A stretch of 64,000 bases of DNA from Actinophytocola xinjiangensis. Its GTDB lineage: Bacteria > Actinomycetota > Actinomycetes > Mycobacteriales > Pseudonocardiaceae. A program made the translations under genes and the position numbers. The DNA lies in NCBI RefSeq assembly GCF_001921215.1, contig NZ_MSIF01000035.1:1-64000 (forward strand), read 5' to 3'. A model generated the notes under the pieces. The model was not told where the DNA came from and made no database searches. It saw only the letters and a list, made by a program, of their open reading frames with translations. Positions 43,673 to 53,896 of the stretch are shown here, in pieces (within the stretch, counting starts at the first letter, position 1; each line of letters begins with the position of its first letter).

Positions 43673-44621
43673 GTCGTTCGCGTCCAGCGGAGATCTCGAG
43701 GCGAAGTCGGAGACGTTCACCGAGCTGGCGGACGGGGTGTACGCGCTGACCGCGGAAGGCGACCCGAACGTCGCCGCCGTGGAGGGCGAGGACTTCCTGG
43801 TCTGCTTCGAGGCGCGGGCCACCCCGGTGGCCGCCCGGCGGTGGCTCGACCTGCTGCGGGAGCGGACCGACAAACCCGTGCGGTACCTGGTGCTCAGCCA
43901 CTACCACGCGGTGCGGGTGCTGGGCGCGAGCGCGTTCGGGGCGGGCGAGATCATCACCCACGAGCGGACCCGCGCGCTGATCGCCGAACGCGGGCAGGCC
44001 GACTGGGCCTCGGAACTGGCGCGGATGCCCCGGCTGTTCGAGGACCCGTCGTCGATCCCCGGCCTGACCTGGCCGACGCTCACCTTCGCCGACCGGCTGA
44101 CGATCCCGCTGGGCGGAGACCGGGAGCTGGTGCTGGCGTACTGCGGGCGCGGGCACACGGCCGGTGACATCGTGGCGTGGCTGCCGGCCGAGCGGATCCT
44201 GTTCGCCGGGGACCTGGTCGAGGCGCGGGCCGCGCTCTACACCGGCGACGCGTTCCACCGCGACTGGGCGACGTCCACCTTGGACACCGTGGCGGAGTTC
44301 CCGGCGGTGGCGCTGGTCGGCGGGCGCGGGCCGGTGGTGCACGGCGAGGACGAGGTCCGCGCGGCGATCGCGCAGAGCCGCCACTTCCTCGACGAACTGT
44401 GCCGCACGGTCGGGCAGGTGCACGCGCGGGCCGGCACCCTGGCCGAGGCGTTCGCGGCGGCACACGCGGCACTGGTCGACGAGTACGGCGGCTGGCCGAT
44501 CTTCGAGCACTGCCTGCCCTTCAACGTCGCGCGCCACTGGGACGAACTGGACGGGATCGACTGGCCGAGGGTGTGGACCGCCGAACGCGACCAGCGGGTG
44601 TGGGCGGAGTTGCAGTCCTGA
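43665..44621 (+). CDS. MBL-fold hydrolase with variant metal motif
   Basis: 318 aa from the GTG at 43665, overlapping the previous gene by 8 bases. The metallo-beta-lactamase fold is seen in LVLSHYHAVRVLGAS, GRGHTAGDIVAWLP and ILFAGDLVEA. The usual H-x-H-x-D-H is HYHAVR, so the Asp and third His that complete a second metal site are missing; one metal or none is likely. A helical C-terminal third (about 240-318) is added. Substrate unknown. It sits among oxidoreductases. Confidence 0.85.
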   Translation: MAKSFASSGDLEAKSETFTELADGVYALTAEGDPNVAAVEGEDFLVCFEARATPVAARRWLDLLRERTDKPVRYLVLSHYHAVRVLGASAFGAGEIITHERTRALIAERGQADWASELARMPRLFEDPSSIPGLTWPTLTFADRLTIPLGGDRELVLAYCGRGHTAGDIVAWLPAERILFAGDLVEARAALYTGDAFHRDWATSTLDTVAEFPAVALVGGRGPVVHGEDEVRAAIAQSRHFLDELCRTVGQVHARAGTLAEAFAAAHAALVDEYGGWPIFEHCLPFNVARHWDELDGIDWPRVWTAERDQRVWAELQS

Positions 44622-45904
44622 GCGCGCGGGACACGCGGCCGGTGGTGATCGCGGGAGCCGGGCCGGTCGGCATGGTGGCGGCGCTGCTGCTGGCCCGCTG
44701 CGGGGTGCCCACCGTCGTGCTGGAGGAGCAGCCGCGGCGGATCGCGGTCGGCAGCCGGTCGATCTGCGTACAGCGCGACTCGCTGGACATCCTGGAACGG
44801 GCCGGGGTGGGGGCGGCGGTCGCCGAGTCCGGGGTGACCTGGACGCGCGGCCGCACCTACTACCGCGAGCACCAGGTCGCCGAGATCACCTTCCCGGTGC
44901 TCGGCGACAGCGCGTTCCCGCCGTTCGTCAACACCCCGCAGTCGGTCGTGGAACTGTTGCTGGAGGACCGGATCGCGGCCGAGCCGCTGGTCGAGGTGCG
45001 GCGCGGGCAGCGGGTGGTGGGCGTCGAGCAGGACGCCGACGGCGTCACCGTGTCCACGTCGGACTCAGAGGTCCTCGGCTCACACCTCGTCGGCGCCGAC
45101 GGCGGGCACTCGGCGGTCCGCGAGTCACTCGGCCTGCCGTTCCCCGGAACGTCCTACTCGGACAAGTTCCTGATCGCCGACCTGCGCGCCGACCTCGGCC
45201 TCACCGTGCCGGAACGCCGGTTCTACTTCGACCCGCCGTGGAACCCCGGCCGCCAGGTCCTGCTGCACCCCCAACCCGGCGGCGTGTGGCGCATCGACTG
45301 GCAGGTACCGCACGACTTCGACCTGGACGCCGAACGCGCCGGCGACGGCCTCGACCGGCGGATCAGGGCCGTCGTCGGACACGGCGACTACGAGATCATC
45401 TGGCTGTCGGTCTACCGGTTCCACCAGCGGCGGGTACCGGCCATGCGCGTCGGGCGGGTCCTGCTGGCCGGCGACGCGGCGCACGTGATGAGCCCGTTCG
45501 GCGCGCGCGGCCTCAACTCCGGGATCTGCGACGCCGACAACGCCGCCTGGAAGATCGCCCTGGACCGCGCCGGGCGTGCCGGCCCCGGCCTGCTCGCCTC
45601 CTACGACACCGAGCGCGGCGCCGCCGCCGAGGAGAACCTGCGGGTCACCGGCGAGACCATGCGCTTCCTCGTCCCGGGCACCGACGCCGACCGCGCCCAC
45701 CGCACCGACGTCCTGACCCGCGCGGTCACCGACGAACACGCCCGCGACCAGATCGACTCCGGCCGCCTCGCCGAACCCCACCACTACCCCGACTCGCCGC
45801 TCACCACCCCGGTTCACCCCGGTGCCGTACCTGGCGCCGAACCTGCTGCGGCCCGGCGCGCCCTGCCCGGACGCCCGGCTGGAGTGGGGCATGCGGCTGC
45901 GTGA
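44600..45904 (+). CDS. FAD-dependent aromatic-ring monooxygenase, N-terminal part before an apparent frameshift
   Basis: About 434 aa as read. The start is uncertain: GTG at 44600, or a CTG at 44618 overlapping the previous stop with GGAG upstream. The FAD/NADPH fold is complete: VVIAGAGPVGMVAALLLARCGVPTVVLEE, LVGADGGHSAVRESLGL and RVLLAGDAAHVMSPFGARGLNSG (MhpA/PheA-type hydroxylase). After TTPVHPG (about 45820) the reading changes to low-quality sequence and stops at 45904, while the usual C-terminal thioredoxin-like domain continues in another frame (next feature). One C missing from the C-run at 45807-45810 would restore a single protein of about 527 aa. Confidence 0.75.
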   Translation: MGGVAVLSARDTRPVVIAGAGPVGMVAALLLARCGVPTVVLEEQPRRIAVGSRSICVQRDSLDILERAGVGAAVAESGVTWTRGRTYYREHQVAEITFPVLGDSAFPPFVNTPQSVVELLLEDRIAAEPLVEVRRGQRVVGVEQDADGVTVSTSDSEVLGSHLVGADGGHSAVRESLGLPFPGTSYSDKFLIADLRADLGLTVPERRFYFDPPWNPGRQVLLHPQPGGVWRIDWQVPHDFDLDAERAGDGLDRRIRAVVGHGDYEIIWLSVYRFHQRRVPAMRVGRVLLAGDAAHVMSPFGARGLNSGICDADNAAWKIALDRAGRAGPGLLASYDTERGAAAEENLRVTGETMRFLVPGTDADRAHRTDVLTRAVTDEHARDQIDSGRLAEPHHYPDSPLTTPVHPGAVPGAEPAAARRALPGRPAGVGHAAA

Positions 45905-46181
45905 ACTCGTCGGCCCGCGCTTCGCCGTGCTCACCCACTGGTGCCCGTGGCGCCCGGCCGACGACTGGGAACGCGAACTCACCGGCCGGCCCGTGCCGCT
46001 GGACCAGTCCGCCGACGACACCCTCGCCCGGGCCATCGGGCTGGCGCCCCGCTCGCTCGCCGTCGTGCGCCCCGACGGGTACCTGGCCGCCAGGATCACC
46101 GAGCCGCAGGTGCCCGCCCAGCTCGCGCCGCTGGTCAGCGCGGCCCTGCGGCGCGCGACCGGGTGGTCGCCGGCAACCTGA
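45810..46181 (+). pseudogene. Out-of-frame C-terminal domain of the FAD monooxygenase
   Basis: About 120 codons in the frame following the break: YLAPNLLRPGAPCPDARLEWG, then LRELVGPRFAVLTHW and SLAVVRPDGYLAARITEP, the typical thioredoxin-like tail of class A flavoprotein hydroxylases. It has no plausible start of its own (a GTG at 45822 without a ribosome site). Either a sequencing error in a C-run or a recent frameshift mutation. Confidence 0.7.
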
Positions 46182-46205
46182 CCAACGCCAGGACGTCTAC
46201 CAGGC

Positions 46206-47723
46206 GTGCTCACCCGCCGAACGTTCCTCGGTGCCGCCGCCGCGCTGACCGCCGGCGCGGCCACCGCCTGCTCGGGCACCACCGGCGACCCGCGTCCCAC
46301 CCCGACCAGGTCCTCCACCGCCCTGCCGCCACCGACGACCACCGCCACGACCGAGCCGGGACCGCCCGACTGGGCCGGCCTGGCCGCCCGCCTGCCCGGC
46401 GGCCTCCACCTGCCCGGCCAGCCCGGCTACGACGCCGCCCGCCGGGTGTACAACCCGCTGTTCGACGGCCGCCGCCCGGCCGCCGTGGCCCGCTGCACGC
46501 GCGACGAGGACGTCCAGGCCTGCGTCGAGGTCGCCGCCGGGTCACGGATCCCGATCGCCGCCCGCTCCGGCGGGCACAGCTACGCCGGCTACAGCAACCC
46601 CGACGGCGCGCTGGTCGTCGACCTCAACCCGCTCTCGGGGGTGGAGGTCGCGCCGGACGGCACCGCCGTTGTCGGCGCCGGCACCCGGCTGATCGACGTC
46701 TACGCCGGCCTGGCCGCCGCCGGCCGCGCCCTGCCGGCCGGGTCCTGCCCGACCGTCGGCGTCGCCGGCCTGACCCTGGGCGGCGGCATCGGCGTGCTGG
46801 CCCGCAAGTACGGCCTGACCTGCGACCGGCTGGTGTCGGCGCGGATCGTCACCGCCGGCGGCGAGGTCGCCACGGTGTCCCAGGCCCAGGACCCCGACCT
46901 GTTCTGGGCGCTGCGCGGCGGCGGTGGCGGCAACGTCGGCATCGTCACCTCGTTCACCTTCGCCACCGAGCCGGCGCCCGAGCTGACCGTGTTCTCGCTG
47001 CGCTTCGGCGTCGGCGCCGACCAGGTGCTCGGCGCCTGGCAGAACTGGGTCGCCGACCTGCCCGACGAGCTGTGGACCAACTGCGTGCTCTCCGCCGGGT
47101 CCCCACCCGGCGTGCGGATCGGCGGCTGCTTCGTCGGCGACGAGACCGGCTGCCGGCGCCAGCTCGACCGGATCGGGCTCACCGCGACCTCGGTGCTGCT
47201 GTCCACCAGGAGCTACCTGGACGCCATGCGCTACTTCGGCGGCTGCTCCACCCGCGACCTCGCCCAGTGCCACCCGGAGACCGAGGGCGGACAACTGGGC
47301 CGCGAGTCGTTCGTCGCCTCGTCCCGCATCCTCGACGGGCCGGTCGACCCGGCGGCGGTGACCGGCCTGCTCGCCGGCCGAACCGGCCTTGACCTGCTGC
47401 TGGACTCCCTCGGCGGCGCTGTGTCAGCGGTCGCGCCGGGCGACACCGCGTTCCCGCACCGGGGCGCGCTGGCCAGCGCCCAGATCTACGCCAACACCGC
47501 CGCCGGTGCCCGGGCCGCCACCGACCAGGTCGGCGAGGTCCGCGACGGCCTCGGCGCACTGGCCGGCGCGAAGGGCTACGTCAACTACATCGACCCGGCC
47601 ATGCCCGACTGGGCCGACGCCTACTACGGCCAGAACCTCCCGCGCCTGCGGGAGGTCGCCAGCCGCTACGACCCCGACGGCGTGTTCGCCTTCCGGCAGG
47701 GCCTCACAGCTCCAGACCGGTGA
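46206..47723 (+). CDS. Tat-exported FAD-linked oxidase with bicovalent flavin (berberine-bridge type)
   Basis: 505 aa from the GTG at 46206. The N-terminus has a twin-arginine signal (RRTFLGAAAALTAGAATAC) with a lipobox-like Cys near residue 22, so it may be a Tat lipoprotein. Then comes a Thr/Pro linker. The FAD domain shows SGGHSYAGYSNPDG with His124, and AGSCPTVGVAGLTLGGG with Cys181, the two residues that bind FAD in the 8-alpha-His/6-S-Cys class. The C-terminal BBE segment YVNYIDPAMPDWADAYYG is present. It oxidises an alcohol, sugar or alkaloid-like substrate with O2; identity unknown. It overlaps the convergent aldehyde dehydrogenase gene by 20 bases. Confidence 0.9.
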   Translation: MLTRRTFLGAAAALTAGAATACSGTTGDPRPTPTRSSTALPPPTTTATTEPGPPDWAGLAARLPGGLHLPGQPGYDAARRVYNPLFDGRRPAAVARCTRDEDVQACVEVAAGSRIPIAARSGGHSYAGYSNPDGALVVDLNPLSGVEVAPDGTAVVGAGTRLIDVYAGLAAAGRALPAGSCPTVGVAGLTLGGGIGVLARKYGLTCDRLVSARIVTAGGEVATVSQAQDPDLFWALRGGGGGNVGIVTSFTFATEPAPELTVFSLRFGVGADQVLGAWQNWVADLPDELWTNCVLSAGSPPGVRIGGCFVGDETGCRRQLDRIGLTATSVLLSTRSYLDAMRYFGGCSTRDLAQCHPETEGGQLGRESFVASSRILDGPVDPAAVTGLLAGRTGLDLLLDSLGGAVSAVAPGDTAFPHRGALASAQIYANTAAGARAATDQVGEVRDGLGALAGAKGYVNYIDPAMPDWADAYYGQNLPRLREVASRYDPDGVFAFRQGLTAPDR

Positions 47724-49158
47724 GCACCATGATCCGCTCCTCGGTGAAGTCGTTCATCGCGCTGCGGATGCCCTCGCGGCCGACCCCGGAGCCCTTCACC
47801 CCGCCGTAGGGCATCTGGTCGGCGCGGAAGGACGGCACGTCGCCCACGATCACGCCACCCACGTCCAGCTCGGCGCGGGCCCGGAACGCCACCTGGACGT
47901 CGCGGGTGAACACCCCGGCCTGCAGGCCGTACTGGGAGTCGTTGACCTGCGCGAACGCGTCGTCGATGCCGTCGGTGACCGACACCGCCAGCAGCGGGCC
48001 GAACACCTCCTCCGACCAGGCCTTGGCGTCGCGGGGGACCTCGGAGAGCACGGTCGGCTCCAGGCTCGCGCCGTCGCGCTTGCCACCGGCCAGCAGCTTC
48101 GCGCCCCCGTCGACGGCCTCCTGGACCCAGGTCTCCAGCCGCCGCGCGGCCGCCTCGTCGACCAGCGGGCCGACCTCGACGTCCGGGTCGTGCGGGTCGC
48201 CGGTGCGCAGCCGGCCCACCGCGCCCAGCAGCATCGGCAGGAACTTGTCGGCGACCTTGCGGTCCACCAGCACCCGCTGCACCGCGATGCACGACTGCCC
48301 GGCCTGGTAGTTGCCGAAGGTCGCGATCCGCTGCGCGGCGAAGTCCAGGTCCGGCCAGTCGGCGCAGACCACGGCCGCGCCGTTGCCGCCGAGTTCGAGC
48401 ACCACCTGCTTGCGCGGGGCGGCGTCCATCAGCGACCAGCCGACCGGACCCGATCCGGTGAACGACACCACCGGCAGCCGAGGGTCGGTGACCAGCGCGG
48501 AGGTCTCCTCGTTGCCCAGCGCCAGCACCGAGAACGCGCCCTCGGGCAGGTTGGTCTCGGCGAGCAGCTCACCGAGCAGCAGCGCCGAGAGCGGGGTGCG
48601 CGGCGCCGGCTTGACGATGATCGGCGCGCCGACGGCGATCGCCGGGGCGATCTTGTGCGCGACCAGGTTCAGCGGGAAGTTGAACGGGGCGATGCCCAGC
48701 ACCGGGCCGCGCGGCACCCGCCGCACGATCGCCAGCCGGCCCTCCGCGGTCGGATCGGTGTCCAGCCGCTGGACCTCGCCGGAGAACCGGCGGGCCTCCT
48801 CGGCGGCGAACCGGAACGTCGACACGGCCCGGTTGACCTCGACGTTGGCCCACTTGAGCGGCTTGCCGTTCTCGGCGGTGATCATCTCCGCGACCTCGTC
48901 GGCGCGTTCGCGCAGCGAACGGGACACGTGGTCGAGGGCGGCGGCCCGCAGGTGCGCCGGCGTCGTGCGGAACTCCTTGGCCACCGCCACCGCGGCGCTG
49001 ACCGCGCGCTCGACCTGCTCGGCGGTGGGCACACACACGGTGGCGATCTCGTCACCGTCGTAGGGGTGGTGCACCGCCAGCGTCTGGTCGCTCTGCTCGG
49101 CCTGGCCGGCGATCCAGGCCGGCCGGGGGGTCGGCAGGTGCGGCTCTGTCGCGTTCAT
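47704..49158 (-). CDS. Aldehyde dehydrogenase family protein
   Basis: 484 aa from the ATG at 49158; the frame stays open further upstream but only through guaA. NAD(P) fold and catalytic residues: Glu255 in LELGGNGA, Cys290 in QAGQSCIAVQR, IAPFNFPLNL and the C-terminal MPYGGVKGSGVGREG. It oxidises an aldehyde to the acid; the subgroup resembles succinate-semialdehyde/glyceraldehyde-3-phosphate (non-phosphorylating) types. Divergent from guaA with a 39-base gap. Confidence 0.92.
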   Translation of the reverse strand: MNATEPHLPTPRPAWIAGQAEQSDQTLAVHHPYDGDEIATVCVPTAEQVERAVSAAVAVAKEFRTTPAHLRAAALDHVSRSLRERADEVAEMITAENGKPLKWANVEVNRAVSTFRFAAEEARRFSGEVQRLDTDPTAEGRLAIVRRVPRGPVLGIAPFNFPLNLVAHKIAPAIAVGAPIIVKPAPRTPLSALLLGELLAETNLPEGAFSVLALGNEETSALVTDPRLPVVSFTGSGPVGWSLMDAAPRKQVVLELGGNGAAVVCADWPDLDFAAQRIATFGNYQAGQSCIAVQRVLVDRKVADKFLPMLLGAVGRLRTGDPHDPDVEVGPLVDEAAARRLETWVQEAVDGGAKLLAGGKRDGASLEPTVLSEVPRDAKAWSEEVFGPLLAVSVTDGIDDAFAQVNDSQYGLQAGVFTRDVQVAFRARAELDVGGVIVGDVPSFRADQMPYGGVKGSGVGREGIRSAMNDFTEERIMVLTGLEL

Positions 49159-49197
49159 GCCCCCACCGTAGTTCCTTCCGGCCCGTGACATGCTTCC

Positions 49198-50790
<1,593 letters not shown>

Positions 50791-50791
50791 G

Positions 50792-50827
50792 CGAACGGGT
50801 GGCCTCCGGTCGGAGACCACCCGTTCG
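50792..50827. terminator. Hairpin between guaA and a convergent gene
   Basis: Perfect 11-base stem (50792-50802 with 50817-50827), beginning directly after the guaA stop. Serves guaA and probably the convergent small membrane protein gene. Confidence 0.75.
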
Positions 50828-50850
50828 TGGTGTGAGGGGCGGGGACGCGC

Positions 50851-51081
50851 TCAGCGTTTGCGGCGGCCGCCGCGCAGCGAGGAGGCCAGCATCAGCAGGC
50901 CGACCAGGCCGGCGCCGCCGGCCAGCACCCACCTCGGGTCCATCGTGGGCACCCAGACCTGGCCGTCGGTGAGCACGTAGGCCGAGGCGAACAGCGTCGC
51001 CAGGCCGACGAGCAGGGTGAACAGGTCCGGCCAGCGCCGGGCCTCGGTACGGTCGTCGTCGCGCTCAGCCACGGTCCACAT
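50851..51081 (-). CDS. Small membrane protein with two transmembrane segments
   Basis: 76 aa (or 73 from the GTG at 51072). A polar N-terminus is followed by two hydrophobic segments (about residues 20-38 and 52-68) and a basic end, GGRRKR. The start lies inside the 3' end of the PspC-type gene, so the two are coupled. Function unknown; probably part of the same envelope-stress unit. Confidence 0.75.
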   Translation of the reverse strand: MWTVAERDDDRTEARRWPDLFTLLVGLATLFASAYVLTDGQVWVPTMDPRWVLAGGAGLVGLLMLASSLRGGRRKR

Positions 51082-52441
51082 CCAGACTTCCGACGCCCAC
51101 GTCGATGGTCATGTACACCTGGAGTCCGCCCGGCCCGTCGACGCCGTGGTCGACGATCTCGGACAGCTCGTCGTTGTCGATGCCGTCGCGCTTGTGGTCA
51201 AGGCAGTTGGTCGTGCCGACGTTGGTCCGGCAGGTCAGCCACACGTCCGCGTTCGGCGGCAGGTCCACCTTCACGTCCCCGACACCGAGGTCGATCCGGG
51301 TGTCCACGGTGCCCGTGTCGGGCAGTTCGGTCAGGTCGAGCTTGACCGAGCCGAGCGAGCGGTTGTACTCCGGTGTCACGTGCGCCACCTCGGTGGGCCG
51401 CGCGTCGATGTCCCCGACGCCGTGCCAGCCGTCCGGCGTGATCGCCGTCAGGCCGATCCCGATCACCGACAGCGGCACCGCCAGGCCGATCAGGCCCCGG
51501 CCGCCCCGCACGAACGACCCGGCGACCAGGCCAAGGCCCAGGACGGCCATCGCCACGCCGATGATGTGCTGCGCGTCGAGCCAGCTGTTGTCGGCGATCG
51601 ACATGCCGGCCACCGTGATCAGCGCGACACCCACGGTCACCAGGCCGATGCGGGACCTGCGCCGGCGCACCGGCGGTGGCGGCGGCTCCTGCTCGTCCAG
51701 CGGCGGGTTCGGGTCTGGCAGGTCCCAGGCGAAGGGCGCGGCACCGAGCGGGTCCCACGAGGGCGGCGTGTTCCTCGGCTCGGGCTCCGCCACGCGCTCC
51801 TCGGCGGCCGGGGTCTCCTCCGGCAGCGGCACGGTCGTCCCACCGGCGGCCGGCGTCGACATCGGTGTCGACACAGGGGGCGGCACCGGGCTCGACATCG
51901 GCATGGTCGGCATGGTCGGCGGCACGGGGGGCATCGGCGGCATCGGGGGCATCGGGGCCTCCGCCGCCGGCCGAGGTGACGCGCTGGCCTGGTCGCGGCG
52001 CAGGTGGCCGCGTCCCCGGTGCAGCAGGTACAGCGCCCCGGCGCAGATCAGCAGGCCGAGGAAACCCGGGTAGAACCCGTTGAAGAACCAGCTGAACAGC
52101 GGGATGAACGACAGGCACAGCAGCACCGTGAACATCGACGACGTGGAGCTGCGCCCGCGCCCGATCAGCGACTCGAACGGCGACACCTCGTCGTCCTGCT
52201 CGGGCAGGAACAGCCAGCCCATCAGGTACACGACCAGCCCGGCGCCCCCGTAGACGGCCGCCACGACGAACCCGATCCTGACCAGCGTCGGGTCGATGCC
52301 GTAACGGTTGGCGATCCCGGCGGCCACGCCGGCGATCTTGCGGCCACGCCGCGGCCGTCTCGGCCGCGTCGCCCAGAAATCCTGTGCAAGCTCCTCCACG
52401 TCGGCCAGGCCGCCGCGGTTCGATCCCGTTGTCCCACTCAC
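51065..52441 (-). CDS. PspC-domain membrane protein
   Basis: 458 aa from the GTG at 52441 (an ATG at 52453 is possible; no clear ribosome site). The PspC domain is at about residues 20-75 (KIAGVAAGIANRYGIDPTLVRIGFVVAAVYGGAGLVVYLMGWLFLP). Further membrane segments and a long Met/Pro-rich cytosolic or linker region (about 125-235) follow, then more membrane helices (about 245-320). The C-terminal domain is beta-rich and resembles toastrack/LiaF-like repeats (DLTELPDTGTVDTRIDLGVGDVKVDLP). It is divergent from a PspC-histidine kinase, so it likely senses or modulates the envelope stress relayed by that kinase. Confidence 0.85.
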   Translation of the reverse strand: MSGTTGSNRGGLADVEELAQDFWATRPRRPRRGRKIAGVAAGIANRYGIDPTLVRIGFVVAAVYGGAGLVVYLMGWLFLPEQDDEVSPFESLIGRGRSSTSSMFTVLLCLSFIPLFSWFFNGFYPGFLGLLICAGALYLLHRGRGHLRRDQASASPRPAAEAPMPPMPPMPPVPPTMPTMPMSSPVPPPVSTPMSTPAAGGTTVPLPEETPAAEERVAEPEPRNTPPSWDPLGAAPFAWDLPDPNPPLDEQEPPPPPVRRRRSRIGLVTVGVALITVAGMSIADNSWLDAQHIIGVAMAVLGLGLVAGSFVRGGRGLIGLAVPLSVIGIGLTAITPDGWHGVGDIDARPTEVAHVTPEYNRSLGSVKLDLTELPDTGTVDTRIDLGVGDVKVDLPPNADVWLTCRTNVGTTNCLDHKRDGIDNDELSEIVDHGVDGPGGLQVYMTIDVGVGSLDVDRG

Positions 52442-52596
52442 GGTAACGAGCATTCCCGCTGGTCGCGTTCGGCACATCCGGGACGACCCCTGAGTTTGAC
52501 CCGGAGTCAGGGTTGGCGCGCTGTTCGGGGTATTTCCCCGATGATCCGGCATCCTGGACGTGTGACCATGGAGCGGTGGTCGTACAGCAGGTGGTG

Positions 52597-53868
52597 GTGA
52601 ACTCGGACATCGAGCGCGTGCCGGCGAAAGCCCCGGAACCGGTCGACGACGTGCGGAAGATGCGTCGGCGGCGGTCCGGGCGTGCCGTGGCGGGGGTCGC
52701 CGGGGGGATCGCCGACCACCTCGACATCAAGGTCCTGTGGGTGCGGCTGGCGTTCGCCCTGCTGGCCGCGCTCGGCGGCGCCGGGGTCCTCGCCTACGGC
52801 CTGCTGTGGATGTTCGTGCCGCAGAGCAAGCGCGAGGAGCAGGTCAAGGAGGTCACCCGCAAGGAACGCCAGCAGGCGCGCGGGCTGCTCGCCCTGGGCT
52901 TCGGCCTGGCGCTGGGCCTGGGGACCCTGTCCGGCACGCTCAACGGCTGGGTGGCCGGCGGTGTCGGCGTCACCCTGGTCGGTATCGCGCTGGTCTGGCG
53001 GGAGGCCGACGAGTCCACCCGCAAACGCACCCGGGCCGGCGTCTCGTCGGTGCTGCTCGGCGACGGCGGACGCAGCGCCCTGGTCAGGGTGCTGTCCGGG
53101 GCCGCGCTGGTGATCACCGGGATCACCCTGTTCCTGGTCCGCAACGTCAACATCGACCAGATGCAGTTCGCGCTGCTGTCGGTGCTGGCCGCGCTGATCG
53201 GGGTGGCCGTGCTGACCGTGCCGTTCTGGCTGCGCCTGGTCCGCGACCTGGGCGAGGAGCGCCGCGAACGCATCCGTTCCGAGGAGCGCGCCGAGATCGC
53301 CGCGCACCTGCACGACTCGGTGCTCCAGACCCTCGCGCTGATCCAGAAGCAGTCCGAGGCCCCGCGCGAGGTGCTGCGCCTGGCCAGGGGCCAGGAACGG
53401 CAGCTGCGTGGCTGGCTGTACGGGCCGTCGGGCTACGGCAAGGGCGGTGACCCGTCGGACGCGATGAAGTTCGCCGAGGCCGTCGCGCAGGCCTGCGGCG
53501 AGGTCGAGGACACCTTCGCCATCCAGGTCCAGCAGGTCGTCGTCGGCGACTGCGAGCTGGACGAGAAGCTCACCGGCCTGGTGTTCGCCGCCCGCGAGGC
53601 CGTGGTCAACGCCGCCAAGCACGCCGGGGTGTCCGAGGTCAGCGTGTACGCCGAGGTCGAGTCCGACCAGGTGACGATCTTCATCCGGGACCGGGGCACG
53701 GGCTTCGACCCGTCGGCCGTGCCGACCGACCGCCATGGCCTGGCCGACTCGATCCGGGGCAGGATGGAACGCAACGGCGGCGAACTGCGCCTGCGGACCG
53801 CGCCCGGTGAGGGCACCGAGGTCCAGCTGCACATGCCACGCGCTACCGTCGGAGCCAGGTCGGCGTGA
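52597..53868 (+). CDS. PspC-domain sensor histidine kinase (LiaS/DesK type)
   Basis: About 423 aa; the start is ambiguous among several in-frame GTGs (52576, 52591-52597). A PspC domain begins near residue 18 (GRAVAGVAGGIADHLDIKVLWVRL), and three or more further membrane helices follow. The HisKA_3 dimerisation motif has the phospho-His at about 239 (HLHDSVLQTLALIQ). The ATPase domain has AAREAVVNAAKHAG and DRGTGFDP. It should autophosphorylate in response to membrane stress and pass phosphate to the regulator encoded next (28-base gap). Confidence 0.92.
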   Translation: MNSDIERVPAKAPEPVDDVRKMRRRRSGRAVAGVAGGIADHLDIKVLWVRLAFALLAALGGAGVLAYGLLWMFVPQSKREEQVKEVTRKERQQARGLLALGFGLALGLGTLSGTLNGWVAGGVGVTLVGIALVWREADESTRKRTRAGVSSVLLGDGGRSALVRVLSGAALVITGITLFLVRNVNIDQMQFALLSVLAALIGVAVLTVPFWLRLVRDLGEERRERIRSEERAEIAAHLHDSVLQTLALIQKQSEAPREVLRLARGQERQLRGWLYGPSGYGKGGDPSDAMKFAEAVAQACGEVEDTFAIQVQQVVVGDCELDEKLTGLVFAAREAVVNAAKHAGVSEVSVYAEVESDQVTIFIRDRGTGFDPSAVPTDRHGLADSIRGRMERNGGELRLRTAPGEGTEVQLHMPRATVGARSA

Positions 53869-53896
53869 GCGCCGACAGGACAGAGAGGGAGGCGTG

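Noticed and set aside
45790-45830. Programmed frameshifting in the monooxygenase
   Set aside because: No slippery heptamer or downstream structure is evident; a single-base indel in a C-run is simpler.
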